Shown here piece by piece: positions 1 through 8,607 of a DNA stretch of 45,969 nucleotides. The position numbers and the translations under genes were made by a program. Location: positions 1 through 45,969 of the forward strand of contig JAPLQI010000034.1 in NCBI GenBank assembly GCA_026399755.1. The letters are read 5' to 3'. The notes beneath the pieces are model-generated. The model was given only the letters and a program-made list of their open reading frames with translations, was not told the DNA's origin and made no database searches. Numbering within the stretch: the stretch's first letter is position 1; every line of letters begins with the position of its first letter. The stretch comes from Pseudomonadota bacterium. GTDB lineage: Bacteria > Pseudomonadota > Gammaproteobacteria > Burkholderiales > Chitinibacteraceae.

Positions 1-1905
1 ACGGCGGATAAAATCGGCGTATTTGAAGGCGGCACGCAGGTGCGTGGCGATTTAATCCTTAGCCCGAATGTGCCTTATGCGCTGGCCCCCGGCGATGAAT
101 TTACCGTCAGCGTAGGCGTGTTTAATAATCTGCGCGCACCGGGCAAGGCCGCTGTGCAACTGAAGCTAGACGCCGATGCCGCCTTTACGCTGATCTCGCC
201 AGCGCTACAAAACCTGAGCATAGACGGGCAGCGCGAGGCCAATGCCGAATTCCGCCTGAAAGCCAACGCAGTGCTCGGCTCTGGCTCGCTGCGCTTTACA
301 GCCAGCAGCGGTGGTAAACAAGGGATTGCTCGGGATGCCGTCAGCATCCGCCCGGCCGTGCCTTATTCCACCAAGCTGACCGTCGGGCGATTTGATAAGA
401 GCAGCGAAGAAGTCGCACTCAGCCGCGTGCTGTTTAACGAGCACCGCAAGGTGATCGCTGGCGTGGCGGGCTCGCCGCTGGTTTGGGCTCAGGGTTTGGC
501 CAGCTATCTGGATGGCTACGGCTATAGCTGCACCGAGCAGGTCATTAGCAAGGGCTTCCCCGCCCTGCTGCTCCCTAATTTAGACAGAGCCAAAACGCAG
601 GCTGCGTTCAGCAAGCTGATCCAGATCCTTGCCGAGCGGCAAAATGACGACGGCAGCTTTGGCCTATGGGCCAGCAATCCTGATATCTCGCGCTTTGCAT
701 CGGTGTATGCCGTGCATTATCTGCTGGAAGCCTCCGAGCGCGGCCTGCCGGTTAGCCGCGATATGCTGGCCAGAAGCAATGCCTGGCTGGAGCAACTGGC
801 CACCGGCAGCAGCCAGAATCTGGCCGAGGCCAGAGAGCGTGCCTACGCGATTTACCTCCTCAGCCGCCAAGGCACCATGACCAGCGGCATGATCGCCTCC
901 TTGCAACAGGAGCTGGACGCGCATCACGCCAAGACTTGGCAGCAAGACCTGACCGCCGCCTATTTAGCCGCCAGCTATAAGCTGCTCAAGCAGGATGCCT
1001 TGGCGAATAAATTATTTAAGGCCGTGCCTTGGCGCTTGATCGGCAAAAACGAGCTAGCCGAAACCTATTACGACCCTACCGTGCACGATGCACAGCGCCT
1101 GTATTTGCTGGCCCGTCACTTTAAAGAGCAGCTGGGCAGCGTGCCAGCCAGCGAGTTGAGCGAATTGGGCAAGGCCATCAGCAGTCAAAACTATCACTCG
1201 CTGTCGGCAGCCTATCTGATGCTGGGTCTGGAAGCTTACGGTGGCAACGCCGGCACATTTACGCTGGCCGAAGTGGATAAAAGCGGCAAGGTAAGTAAGT
1301 TGGAAAATAGCGCCGCACTATCCCCAGCCGCCCACCGTGCCCGCTTCGGCAAAGAAGGCGCACTGCCCGGCTTTTATCTGCTCAGCGAATCGGGCTTTGA
1401 TAAAACCCCGCCAAACGCCGCCATTAAGCAAGGCGTGGAAGTAATCCGTGAATACACGGACCTCACCGGTAAAGTGATCAGCAAGGTGAAGATAGGCGAA
1501 GAGTTTTTAGTCCGCCTGCGCCTGCGCGCGGATCAGCCTGCTTCACAAATGGCGATTGTTGAGCTGCTACCCGGCGGCGTAGAAATCGTACCATCGCCTA
1601 AAGAAGTAGTGCCAGAAGCGGCATCTGACGGGGAGGGCGAAGGTGAGGGAGAAGCGCCTCAACGCCCTGCATGGCAAGCACCGCTGGGTGAGAAACAATC
1701 CAACTGGCGGCCAGATTACCTCGATATGCGGGACGACAGAATCGTGCTCTACGGCACAATCAACAAAGACGCCGCCACCTTCGTCTACCGCCTGCGCGCC
1801 ACCCACGCCGGTGTATTCACCAGCCCGGCACCCTACGCAGAAGGCATGTACAGCAAGCAACAAGGCCGTGGCGTGGCAGGGAAGCTGGAGATTGTGAAGC
1901 CTTGA
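1..1905 (+). CDS. yfhM: Alpha-2-macroglobulin family protein, C-terminal part (5' end outside window)
   Basis: The reading frame is open from base 1, so this is the 3' part (634 codons) of a longer gene; E. coli YfhM is about 1650 residues. Bacterial alpha-2-macroglobulins are periplasmic, usually lipid-anchored protease traps. The visible part holds the thioester signature CTEQ (C-x-E-Q) in the context GYSCTEQ, about 190 residues in. An alpha/alpha-toroid-like thioester domain follows, with repeated helical segments such as DPTVHDAQRLYLLARH. The C-terminal beta-rich receptor-binding-like domain contains an acidic low-complexity stretch (EGEGEGEAP, about base 1635) and a YRLRATHAG segment typical of the family end. 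pbpC lies downstream, as in the known yfhM-pbpC pairing in which the trap is thought to cooperate with cell-wall repair by PBP1C. Here yigZ and repeats lie between them. Stop is TGA. The family call is secure; the signal peptide and lipobox cannot be seen. Confidence 0.9.
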   Translation, partial: TADKIGVFEGGTQVRGDLILSPNVPYALAPGDEFTVSVGVFNNLRAPGKAAVQLKLDADAAFTLISPALQNLSIDGQREANAEFRLKANAVLGSGSLRFTASSGGKQGIARDAVSIRPAVPYSTKLTVGRFDKSSEEVALSRVLFNEHRKVIAGVAGSPLVWAQGLASYLDGYGYSCTEQVISKGFPALLLPNLDRAKTQAAFSKLIQILAERQNDDGSFGLWASNPDISRFASVYAVHYLLEASERGLPVSRDMLARSNAWLEQLATGSSQNLAEARERAYAIYLLSRQGTMTSGMIASLQQELDAHHAKTWQQDLTAAYLAASYKLLKQDALANKLFKAVPWRLIGKNELAETYYDPTVHDAQRLYLLARHFKEQLGSVPASELSELGKAISSQNYHSLSAAYLMLGLEAYGGNAGTFTLAEVDKSGKVSKLENSAALSPAAHRARFGKEGALPGFYLLSESGFDKTPPNAAIKQGVEVIREYTDLTGKVISKVKIGEEFLVRLRLRADQPASQMAIVELLPGGVEIVPSPKEVVPEAASDGEGEGEGEAPQRPAWQAPLGEKQSNWRPDYLDMRDDRIVLYGTINKDAATFVYRLRATHAGVFTSPAPYAEGMYSKQQGRGVAGKLEIVKP

Positions 1906-1924
1906 TGTTGAAGAGTGAGGGTTT

Positions 1925-1996
1925 CGTAGGGTGTGCAAGTCGTTTTTCTTGCGCACCGAGCAATGGTGCGCAAGAAAATCGCTTGCACACCCTACG
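1925..1996. repeat. Palindromic repeat, TAGGGTGTGCAAG family, copy 1
   Basis: This is a near-perfect hairpin of about 32 bp per arm around a 7-base loop. The outer arms are CGTAGGGTGTGCAAG and CTTGCACACCCTACG; the inner arms are TTTTCTTGCGCACC and GGTGCGCAAGAAAA. It fills most of the gap between the macroglobulin gene and yigZ. Related copies lie at 2842-2916 and 31122-31194. It carries no ORF and has no U-tract, so it looks like a dispersed REP/MITE-type element and not a dedicated terminator. Confidence 0.8.
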
Positions 1997-2022
1997 TGGC
2001 TCTCTGCTGTTAAAATCCCCCC

Positions 2023-2613
2023 ATGACTACATCCCTTGCCACTGCTGTTTCCGCAGAAATCATCATTAAAAAAAGCCGTTTTATTGCCCATATCCACCCC
2101 GTGAGCGGTCGCGCTGAGGCGCTGGCGCTGATCGATGGATATTGGAAGCAACACCCAGAGGCGCGGCATGTTTGCTGGGCTTTACTGGCAGGTGGTGAAT
2201 CGGGGATGCATGACGATGGCGAGCCATCGGGCACAGCGGCCAAGCCGATTATGAATGTCTTGCAGCACAAGCATTTAGAAGGCGTATTAGGCGTGGTGGT
2301 GCGCTATTTTGGCGGCATCAAGCTGGGCGCTGGCGGCTTAACCCGCGCCTACACCGACGCCATCGCCACCGCCCTGCTGAATGCCGAATACATCATCAGC
2401 GTTGCCCAGAACAACATCGAAATCGCCTTACCGTTCGCCGACGAAGGCCGCATCCGCCGCTTTGTCGCCCAAAACGAAGGCCTAGTTTTAGGCGTGCACT
2501 ACAGCAATATCGAAGCCTATTTACAACTGCAACTCGCCCAAGACAAAACCACAGCGCTGCTGGAAGAAATCAATAATCTATGCGCAGGGCAGGTTAGGGT
2601 TACGAGTAGTTGA
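2023..2613 (+). CDS. yigZ: YigZ/IMPACT family protein (UPF0029)
   Basis: A 196-residue protein of the YigZ/IMPACT family, close to the usual length of about 200. The N-terminal UPF0029 domain shows KKSRFIAHIHPV, the HDDGEPSGTAAKP signature and VVRYFGGIKLGAGGL. The remaining roughly 70 residues match the position of the C-terminal DUF1949 domain. Eukaryotic IMPACT regulates translation through GCN2; the bacterial role is poorly defined, with RNA or ribosome-linked activity suggested from structure. The ATG start has no clear Shine-Dalgarno sequence. The gene sits between the macroglobulin and pbpC genes, which normally adjoin, so it probably entered this spot independently; repeats flank it on both sides. 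Confidence 0.9.
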   Translation: MTTSLATAVSAEIIIKKSRFIAHIHPVSGRAEALALIDGYWKQHPEARHVCWALLAGGESGMHDDGEPSGTAAKPIMNVLQHKHLEGVLGVVVRYFGGIKLGAGGLTRAYTDAIATALLNAEYIISVAQNNIEIALPFADEGRIRRFVAQNEGLVLGVHYSNIEAYLQLQLAQDKTTALLEEINNLCAGQVRVTSS

Positions 2614-2699
2614 TTTGCAAAATCATTGCAGAAAAGTTCTGTAGACACAGAGGGCAGGAAGAACACAGAGCACACGGAGAAAAACCAAGCATTCGTAGC

Positions 2700-2786
2700 T
2701 TGGGTTAGCGGTTTTGTTCGCCGATTTTAAGCGGACAAAACCGCGTAACCCAACATTTAGATGTAAAAGAATGTTGGGTTACGCGA
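2700..2786. repeat. Multi-hairpin TTGGGTTACGC repeat, copy 1
   Basis: Two adjacent hairpins share an arm. The first pairs TTGGGTTAGCGGTTTTGT with ACAAAACCGCGTAACCCAA (2700-2753). The second pairs GCGTAACCCAACA with TGTTGGGTTACGC (about 2743-2785). The same layout, with different loop bases and a third hairpin, occurs at 34581-34712. A degenerate GGGTTACGCG lies further on near 2937-2946. The repeat is intergenic and non-coding. Confidence 0.7.
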
Positions 2787-2841
2787 TAACGCTGCTAATA
2801 CGCATCAAGTTAAGACGAAACATTGCAAAAAAGCTAATTTT

Positions 2842-2916
2842 TATAGGGTGTGCAAGTCGCTTTTCTTGCGCACCGCCCTTCGGTGCGCAACGACTGCGTC
2901 GTTGTACACCCTATAA
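2842..2916. repeat. Palindromic repeat, TAGGGTGTGCAAG family, copy 2
   Basis: The left arm TATAGGGTGTGCAAGTCGC continues into TTTTCTTGCGCACC. A tight GCACCGCCCTTCGGTGC stem-loop follows, and the right arm ends GTACACCCTATA. The left arm matches copy 1 at 1925 and copy 3 at 31122 almost exactly. The right arm has diverged (CGACTGCGTCGTTGTACACC), as in copy 3. It lies inside the MITE-like unit at 2639-3060. Confidence 0.75.
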
Positions 2917-3102
2917 AAGCCGATTCGGCTCGTATAGGGTTACGCGATATATCGCTGAGTGAGGTAAACCGCACACGCAGACTGCAAACCCAAGTTACGG
3001 TAATTTCCCTTACGCCTTTCTCCGTGCGCTCTGTGTTCTCAGTGATCTCTGTGTCTACAGATCTTAGGTTTTAGCCAACTCTTCGCCCGCAGGAAACACC
3101 GC

Positions 3103-5376
3103 TTGTTGAAACATCGGCTCTTCAAACGCTTCGCCCTTGCCCTGCTGTTCCTCTGCCCACTGCTGCTGATCCGCCTGTGGCCGCATGAATCGCTGGCCGT
3201 TGCGGGATCGACGGCCGTGCTGGCGCAAGATGGTAAATTGCTGCGGCTGACTCTTGCACCCGATCAGCGTTACCGGCTGTGGCTGCCGCTGGAGGAGTTC
3301 TCACCCACGCTAATCGACGCGCTTAAATTGCAGGAAGACCGCTGGTTTTACTACCACCCCGGCATCAACCCCATCTCGCTGCTTCGTGCCATCACGGCCA
3401 CCTATGGTGGCGGAGCGAAGCAAGGGGCTTCTACGCTAACGATGCAATTGGCGCGGCTTAAATATCGGCTTAATACCAAAAGCCCTAGTGGCAAACTCAG
3501 ACAAATTGGCTTGGCGCTGTGGCTGGAGGCGCGTTATAGCAAGCACGATATTTTAGAAGCCTATTTAAACCTCGCCCCCTATGGCAGAAATATTGAAGGC
3601 GCGGCGGCCGCCAGTCTTGCCTATTTTGGCAAACCCGCCAAAGCGCTCACCCTGCCAGAAAGCCTAACTCTGGCGGTGATTCCACAGCAGCCTAATCAGC
3701 GTTTGGGTAGCGGCGCATCACTCACCGAGGCTCGCCAGCGATTGTGGCAACGCTGGCAAAAACGCTACACCGTCAGCCCAGAGCAAATCCGCCTGATGAC
3801 CCTGCCGCTGCCGGTAAAGCGCTTGGAGCAACTACCATTCCGTGCACCGCATTGGGTGGAACAAAGGCTAGCCGACTCGCCAGAGCAAAGCACGCTAAAC
3901 ACCACGCTCGATCTGCAATTGCAAACCCTGCTAGAAAAACAAATCCGCCAATATCTGGCCCAAAGCAGCACGCGCGGCATTGTGAACGCCAGCGCGATGC
4001 TGGTCGATACGAGGGATCAATCGGTACGCGCCTTGGTCGGCTCGGCGGATTATTTCAACGCTAGCATCGCCGGGCAGGTGAATGGCACCGAGGCCAAACG
4101 CTCACCGGGCTCCACTTTAAAACCGTTTATTTACGCGCTGGGGCTAGATCAGGGCGTGATACACCCGCATAGTATTTTGCGCGACACACCCAGCGCCTTT
4201 GGCCCCTATCAGCCGGAAAACTTCGACGGGCGCTTTGTCGGCCCCTTAAGCGCCACCGAAGCGCTGATCAAAAGCCGCAATATCCCCGCCGTATGGCTGG
4301 CCAGCCAGCTTAAAAACCCCGGCTTCTACGATTTTTTGCAGCTGGCAGGCATTAGTAAACTGAAATCAGAAAATCACTACGGGCTGGCGCTGGTGCTGGG
4401 CGGCGGTGAAGTCAGCATGGTCGAGCTGGCCGGGCTTTACACCATGCTACTGAATGAGGGCCGCTTAAAGCCGCTGCGCTACTTAAAAGAAAACCCCAAG
4501 CCACGCGGAGAAGTCTTGCTTAGCCCGGAAGCCAGCTGGCTGGCGCTGGATATGCTGAGTAAAAATCCGCGGCCTGTTGGCGGCAGCAATGCCTGGCCAG
4601 TGGCGTTTAAAACCGGCACCTCATGGGGCTTTCGCGATGCCTGGACAGCAGGCGTGGTTGGCCCCTATGTGCTGGTAGTCTGGCTGGGCAATTTTGACGG
4701 GCAAGGTAATCCGGCGCTGATCGGGCTGGAAGCCGCTGCCCCGCTGTTCTTTCGCATCAGCGATGCGCTGGCCTTAGCAAAACCCGCCGATAAACCACTC
4801 CCCCGCAACCCGCCTATGGGCCTGAAACGCATCAATATCTGCACCGCCAGCGGCGATTTACCCAATGCTTATTGCCCGCAGCAAAGCAGCACATGGTTTA
4901 TCCCCGGCAAATCGCCTATACGCGTTAGCACCTTGCATCAGCCAGTTCACATCGATATCCGCAGCGGCCTCGCCGTCTGCCCGCCTTACGATCCTGCCCA
5001 TACAAAAACAGAAGTGTTTGAATTCCGGAGCAGCGATATGGCAAGGCTATTTAAAGAAGCAGGCGTTCCGCGCCGCAAACCTCCGCATATCGATTGCAGC
5101 GGCATGGCCAGCCTTGGCGAAGCACCCAAAATTAGCTCACCGCTGGCAGGCCTAAGCTACACCCTGCGCCTATCCAAACCCGACGAAACCATCCCCCTAC
5201 AAGCCGCCGCCAGTAGCGAGCAGCTCTATTGGTTTGATAATCAGATTTATCTGGGCAGCGCAAAATCCAGCGGCCTAGCATGGCGGCCACAAGCGGGTGG
5301 CTGGCATCAGCTTAGCGTGGTTGACGATCAGGGTAGGAGCGATAGCAGGCAGGTAAGAGTGGAGTTGTTGCCTTAA
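3103..5376 (+). CDS. pbpC: Penicillin-binding protein 1C (bifunctional transglycosylase/transpeptidase)
   Basis: A 757-residue class A penicillin-binding protein, close to E. coli PbpC (770). It builds and cross-links peptidoglycan in the periplasm from an N-terminal membrane anchor (about residues 8-26). The glycosyltransferase domain shows catalytic Glu78 in QEDRWFYYHPG and the GASTLTMQLARL motif (108-119). The transpeptidase domain shows SPGSTLKPF, with Ser337 and Lys340 as the SxxK pair, then SRN near residue 390 and KTGTS near 490. The end (about 670-757) matches the PBP1C-specific C-terminal domain. Start is TTG at 3103, with AGGAAA eight bases upstream; TTG at 3106 is an alternative. 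Its usual partner, the alpha-2-macroglobulin gene, is upstream beyond yigZ and a repeat element, so it probably uses its own promoter here. Confidence 0.95.
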   Translation: MLKHRLFKRFALALLFLCPLLLIRLWPHESLAVAGSTAVLAQDGKLLRLTLAPDQRYRLWLPLEEFSPTLIDALKLQEDRWFYYHPGINPISLLRAITATYGGGAKQGASTLTMQLARLKYRLNTKSPSGKLRQIGLALWLEARYSKHDILEAYLNLAPYGRNIEGAAAASLAYFGKPAKALTLPESLTLAVIPQQPNQRLGSGASLTEARQRLWQRWQKRYTVSPEQIRLMTLPLPVKRLEQLPFRAPHWVEQRLADSPEQSTLNTTLDLQLQTLLEKQIRQYLAQSSTRGIVNASAMLVDTRDQSVRALVGSADYFNASIAGQVNGTEAKRSPGSTLKPFIYALGLDQGVIHPHSILRDTPSAFGPYQPENFDGRFVGPLSATEALIKSRNIPAVWLASQLKNPGFYDFLQLAGISKLKSENHYGLALVLGGGEVSMVELAGLYTMLLNEGRLKPLRYLKENPKPRGEVLLSPEASWLALDMLSKNPRPVGGSNAWPVAFKTGTSWGFRDAWTAGVVGPYVLVVWLGNFDGQGNPALIGLEAAAPLFFRISDALALAKPADKPLPRNPPMGLKRINICTASGDLPNAYCPQQSSTWFIPGKSPIRVSTLHQPVHIDIRSGLAVCPPYDPAHTKTEVFEFRSSDMARLFKEAGVPRRKPPHIDCSGMASLGEAPKISSPLAGLSYTLRLSKPDETIPLQAAASSEQLYWFDNQIYLGSAKSSGLAWRPQAGGWHQLSVVDDQGRSDSRQVRVELLP

Positions 5377-5554
5377 TCAGAACTCATCACGCTCGGCTGC
5401 CATAAGGCTACTTTCCATTTATGCCAATCAGTTTCGTTAAGCCTAATTATTTATATTTGTCAGCAAATCCAGAAACAAATGCAAAATAAACTTACGATTA
5501 ACCATTTTTTAAATTACCATCTTTGCTATTAAAATAATAACAAGATAAATAAAA

Positions 5555-5791
5555 GTGCCATCATCCCCATCTAGCTTTGAACATACCGCAGATAACCTCG
5601 CCGCTATTATCAAGTAGCTAAGCGAACTAAAAGCCAGTAAAGCATTTTTAAAAATACTCCCTAAAAATGCCAATGATAAAAACCAAATCTACTGGGCAAG
5701 CAGTTTTAGTTCGCTCTACAACAATTTTGGCCTTACCTTAGCGGAACGCGGGTCAAGTACCAGTCTTACAAAAAGCAGTTCCAAGCCAGGA
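5555..5791 (+). pseudogene. 5' part of the restriction endonuclease gene, cut by an in-frame amber codon
   Basis: The frame of the downstream endonuclease ORF continues upstream to a GTG at 5555 with only one stop, TAG at 5615-5617. Before the stop it reads SFEHTADNLAAIIK; after it, LSELKASKAFLKILPK, then NANDKNQIYWASSF and FGLTLAERGSS. This looks like real protein sequence, similar to the N-terminal region I recall from longer MvaI/BcnI-type enzymes. A single C-to-T change of a CAG glutamine codon would explain the TAG. There is no ATG, GTG or TTG in frame between the TAG and ATG 5792. Before the GTG there is no strong ribosome site, and an in-frame TAA lies at 5546. The intact gene would add 79 codons to the downstream ORF. 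Confidence 0.65.
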
Positions 5792-7021
5792 ATGAATATT
5801 CCTGAAGCGGTGTTTAATGACTTTTCGTGGGTCAAAAGCGATGGGAGTTTAATTAAAGCTAAAAATGTTAAAGCCATTATTTATCCCCAATACCCTGAAG
5901 CCCGCCTATCCGGCTTTCAAACAATAGAAAATACAATCCCACAGTCCTTATCTATTGCTTATACGAAAGAAAACCCTAATAAGAAACGCCTATTAGTTCT
6001 TGGCTGCCTGCCCGGTGGAGCCTGTGTAGCACTGATTTTTATTGATTTATCAGTAACACTCATCGAAGAAGTTGTTGCATTACCAGGACTAGATGGGTCC
6101 AAAGTTTGCAAACTGCTACAGCTTAATTTTGACTGTAGCGCCAGCTTATTTCAGCAACTGAGCAAAATTGTATCCCGTCCCATGAAAGGCTGCCGCTTGG
6201 ACGCCTTCGGACAAACACTTCCGTTTACTGGCACCCAAGTTTGTGGCTATACGCTCGAACATGCACTGGATATCGCGCCTAATTCGGATAAGGATGGTGA
6301 TCTTTATGGTATTGAGCTAAAAACGCACACCAAGGTTAAAGTCACCCTCTTTACTCCAGAACCCGATTTCGGACTCTATGCTGAAAGTTTTAATGACTTT
6401 ATGCTGCAATATGGTAATGACAAAGGCACTTCTGGTGAATATCGACTTACAGGCTTACACCGAGCAAATGAGCGATGCAACAGCTCTGGCTTGACACTAA
6501 AAGTGCGTGAGTACCGGATAGCAAAAAAGGATGGTTCTGATACATCAAAACCAGACTGGGTGCGTGATGCAAAGGGGGATAAACAGTCTTTTGCCTACAA
6601 CCCAGCAACATCACTCACCTCTAAAATGGATGCCGTTGAAGTCGTGCTCATCGATGACAAGGGTTTTATTGCTGCAGGCTGGAGCTTAGAGCGCTTAATG
6701 AATAACTGGGGTGTTAAACACAATGAAGTGGTCTATCTCTCGGCAAAAAAAATAGACAACCCCAATCCAGATGAAGCCAGAGCAGGATTTGCCTATCAAG
6801 TAAGCTTTGCTCCAGTTGTGCTCTGGTGTCGTGAAACTTCTGCAGAGCATTTACTGCAAGCAATCGACAGTGGCGTTATATTTCTAGACCCTGCTCCTAA
6901 ATATGTTCCGTCGGATCCATCAAAAAACAAACGTCGAGCCCAGTGGAGAGTGAACGACATTACTAAAGCCATTTACACTTTATATAAGCATGTCGAGACA
7001 CGAGATCTCTCAACAACTTAA
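5792..7021 (+). CDS. MvaI/BcnI-family type II restriction endonuclease (N-terminally truncated ORF)
   Basis: This 409-residue open frame carries the catalytic core of MvaI/BcnI-type endonucleases. About residues 147-200 read GTQVCGYTLEHALDI, then DGDLYGIELKTHTK and TLFTPEPDFGLY. This matches the family pattern GYTLE...D-x(4)-E-x-K...TLFT, with Asp170, Glu175 and Lys177 as likely metal-binding and catalytic residues. MvaI cuts CCWGG and BcnI cuts CCSGG. The convergent Dcm-like methyltransferase suggests CCWGG here, by inference. The upstream frame is interrupted by an amber codon, so the ATG at 5792 would only be used for re-initiation; AGGA abuts it with almost no spacing. The enzyme may therefore be poorly expressed, or made only by amber readthrough. 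Codon use and base composition are A+T-richer than in flanking genes, suggesting transfer. Stop is TAA. Confidence 0.8.
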   Translation: MNIPEAVFNDFSWVKSDGSLIKAKNVKAIIYPQYPEARLSGFQTIENTIPQSLSIAYTKENPNKKRLLVLGCLPGGACVALIFIDLSVTLIEEVVALPGLDGSKVCKLLQLNFDCSASLFQQLSKIVSRPMKGCRLDAFGQTLPFTGTQVCGYTLEHALDIAPNSDKDGDLYGIELKTHTKVKVTLFTPEPDFGLYAESFNDFMLQYGNDKGTSGEYRLTGLHRANERCNSSGLTLKVREYRIAKKDGSDTSKPDWVRDAKGDKQSFAYNPATSLTSKMDAVEVVLIDDKGFIAAGWSLERLMNNWGVKHNEVVYLSAKKIDNPNPDEARAGFAYQVSFAPVVLWCRETSAEHLLQAIDSGVIFLDPAPKYVPSDPSKNKRRAQWRVNDITKAIYTLYKHVETRDLSTT

Positions 7022-7024
7022 ATA

Positions 7025-7057
7025 CTGCATGCTGCTTGAAGGGCTGACAGCATGCAG
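7025..7057. terminator. Hairpin between convergent restriction and methylation genes (possible two-way terminator)
   Basis: A perfect 10-bp inverted repeat, CTGCATGCTG and CAGCATGCAG, is separated by 13 bases. It starts three bases after the endonuclease stop and ends 11 bases before the methyltransferase stop. No clear U-tract follows on either strand, so termination strength is uncertain. Confidence 0.5.
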
Positions 7058-7068
7058 AGCAATGATCA

Positions 7069-8481
7069 TTAGGGCGTCAGAACAAACTGATCCACACTGG
7101 GCAGGTTTTCATCCACTACCCCATCAATATTTAGCCTGAGTTGCTCATGCTTAGCGGCAATTGCTGCAATAATCCGCGGCTTCATCAGCTGAGCCACGGC
7201 AGCGAATACCGGCACCACTACCGAGTTACCAAACTGTTTATAGGCTTGAGTGTCAGAGACAGGAATTTGAAAGTCATCGCCACTAGGACTGTCATACCCC
7301 ATTAATCGAGCACACTCTCGAGGCGTCAAGCGACGCGGCCGATATTTCACATTAAGTGGATCGTGAAAGTCTTTGCGAATATCAAAACCTCGATCAATTA
7401 GAATTTCCGAACCGTCTTTGTAATAACGGGCAGAAAGTGTCCGCGTGACATCTTGCTCCCCCACTAAGCCGTAGCCAAAACCATTGCCCTTTGCTTTATG
7501 CTTAATTGAATAATTAAACAAATACTCCCAAAGCTTCTCGGTCAGGATATATTTGCTATCCACCTTGGCTTCCAGAATATCCCCCAATACAAGTTTCTTT
7601 TTTGGAAAATATTTGCGAATGTCACGCAAGGTGAAATCAGCATGACTATTCAAATCCTTACGAAAACCAACCAGTGCAATCCTTTCTCGGTGCTGAGGGA
7701 CAAAGTGCTGGCCATCAATTACTTTAGGGTCTGATGCCCCATCGTATTCAGCATCAGCCACCCAATAACCCAACTCATCCAGTGCTTCCATAATGACTTT
7801 AAACGTCTTGCCTTTATCATGACTTTTTAGATTTTTGACATTTTCTAGCAAGAAAGCCACAGGCCGTTTAACTTCTAAAATTTTAGCCACATCAAAGAAT
7901 AAAGTGCCTTGCGTTTTGCACTCAAAACCATGGGCTCGACCAAGAGAATTCTTTTTAGAAACGCCTGCTATCGAAAATGGTTGGCATGGAAAACCAGCTA
8001 GCAATACATCATGATCTGGAACCATCCGATTAATATTTTGAATCACTTCATCATCAGTGGCGTCCGCTTTATCACTCAGCGTGATTCTACGAATATCATC
8101 GTTAAAACGATGAATTGGATCTGCATAGTGATTCGCTTTATATGTTTTAACAGAATACTCATTCCATTCACTGGTCAATACGCAGCGCCCACCAGCCTCT
8201 TCAAAACCACGGCGAATGCCGCCGATCCCAGCAAATAAATCAATAAAATCAAAATCAGCTCGTTGATAATGCGCTGGACGCTTAGGCAACAATGCCTGTA
8301 AAGCTTCATATTCATGATGAATTAATCGCGGTACAGCCTTACCATTCATCCAGCGATTGATCGTTTCACGACAACGGTCGTTGCCCGGTGCAATTTGGTT
8401 AAGATAGCTAGCAATGTATTTTTGGTCGTATATTTCCAAGACTGCCTTCAGCAAGGCAAGGTCTTCTTGTTGCGTTTTCAT
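7069..8481 (-). CDS. dcm: Dcm-like DNA (cytosine-5) methyltransferase
   Basis: A 470-residue m5C methyltransferase strongly resembling E. coli Dcm, which methylates the inner C of CCWGG. Motif I is [20 protein letters not shown]. Motif IV with the catalytic Cys is [18 protein letters not shown]. Motif VI is [13 protein letters not shown], motif VIII is [13 protein letters not shown], and motifs IX/X are [14 protein letters not shown] and [15 protein letters not shown]. The N-terminal Dcm region ([11 protein letters not shown]) is present. I prefer ATG 8481, with GGAATTGAA upstream; a GTG at 8520 would add 13 residues. The gene is convergent with the MvaI-type endonuclease and is the obvious protective partner. 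MvaI and BcnI themselves pair with N4-cytosine methylases, so a Dcm-type partner is a variant arrangement. CCWGG specificity is inferred from similarity. Confidence 0.93.
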   Translation of the reverse strand: MKTQQEDLALLKAVLEIYDQKYIASYLNQIAPGNDRCRETINRWMNGKAVPRLIHHEYEALQALLPKRPAHYQRADFDFIDLFAGIGGIRRGFEEAGGRCVLTSEWNEYSVKTYKANHYADPIHRFNDDIRRITLSDKADATDDEVIQNINRMVPDHDVLLAGFPCQPFSIAGVSKKNSLGRAHGFECKTQGTLFFDVAKILEVKRPVAFLLENVKNLKSHDKGKTFKVIMEALDELGYWVADAEYDGASDPKVIDGQHFVPQHRERIALVGFRKDLNSHADFTLRDIRKYFPKKKLVLGDILEAKVDSKYILTEKLWEYLFNYSIKHKAKGNGFGYGLVGEQDVTRTLSARYYKDGSEILIDRGFDIRKDFHDPLNVKYRPRRLTPRECARLMGYDSPSGDDFQIPVSDTQAYKQFGNSVVVPVFAAVAQLMKPRIIAAIAAKHEQLRLNIDGVVDENLPSVDQFVLTP

Positions 8482-8607
8482 TTCAATTCCAACTGGGTCA
8501 AACGTGTGACAAAATATCACTCAAATGTCCCTTTGTCATGTAAATTTGATATTTTGATTTTGTTTATACATAATCATTAAAAACAGATTACAAGTGATGG
8601 TGTGAAC

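Larger units (their letters stand above)
2639..3060. mobile_element. MITE-like non-coding element with 43-bp imperfect terminal inverted repeats
   Basis: The 489-bp gap before pbpC has no credible gene. It holds a 422-bp unit whose ends, 2639-2681 and 3018-3060, are inverted repeats of each other, with 37 of 43 positions matching by hand count. Both start CTGTAGACACAGAG and run through AACACAGAG to CACGGAGAA. Inside are one multi-hairpin TTGGGTTACGC element (2700-2786) and one TAGGGTGTGCAAG hairpin (2842-2916), so the unit looks composite or nested. No target-site duplication could be seen. A partial copy of the terminal motif occurs near 31027-31052. Open frames inside are palindrome artefacts. 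Confidence 0.6.

Noticed and set aside
2714-3074. Two open frames of 82 and 74 codons in the yigZ-pbpC gap
   Set aside because: Both run through palindromic repeats and change character at each repeat border; they are products of the repeats.
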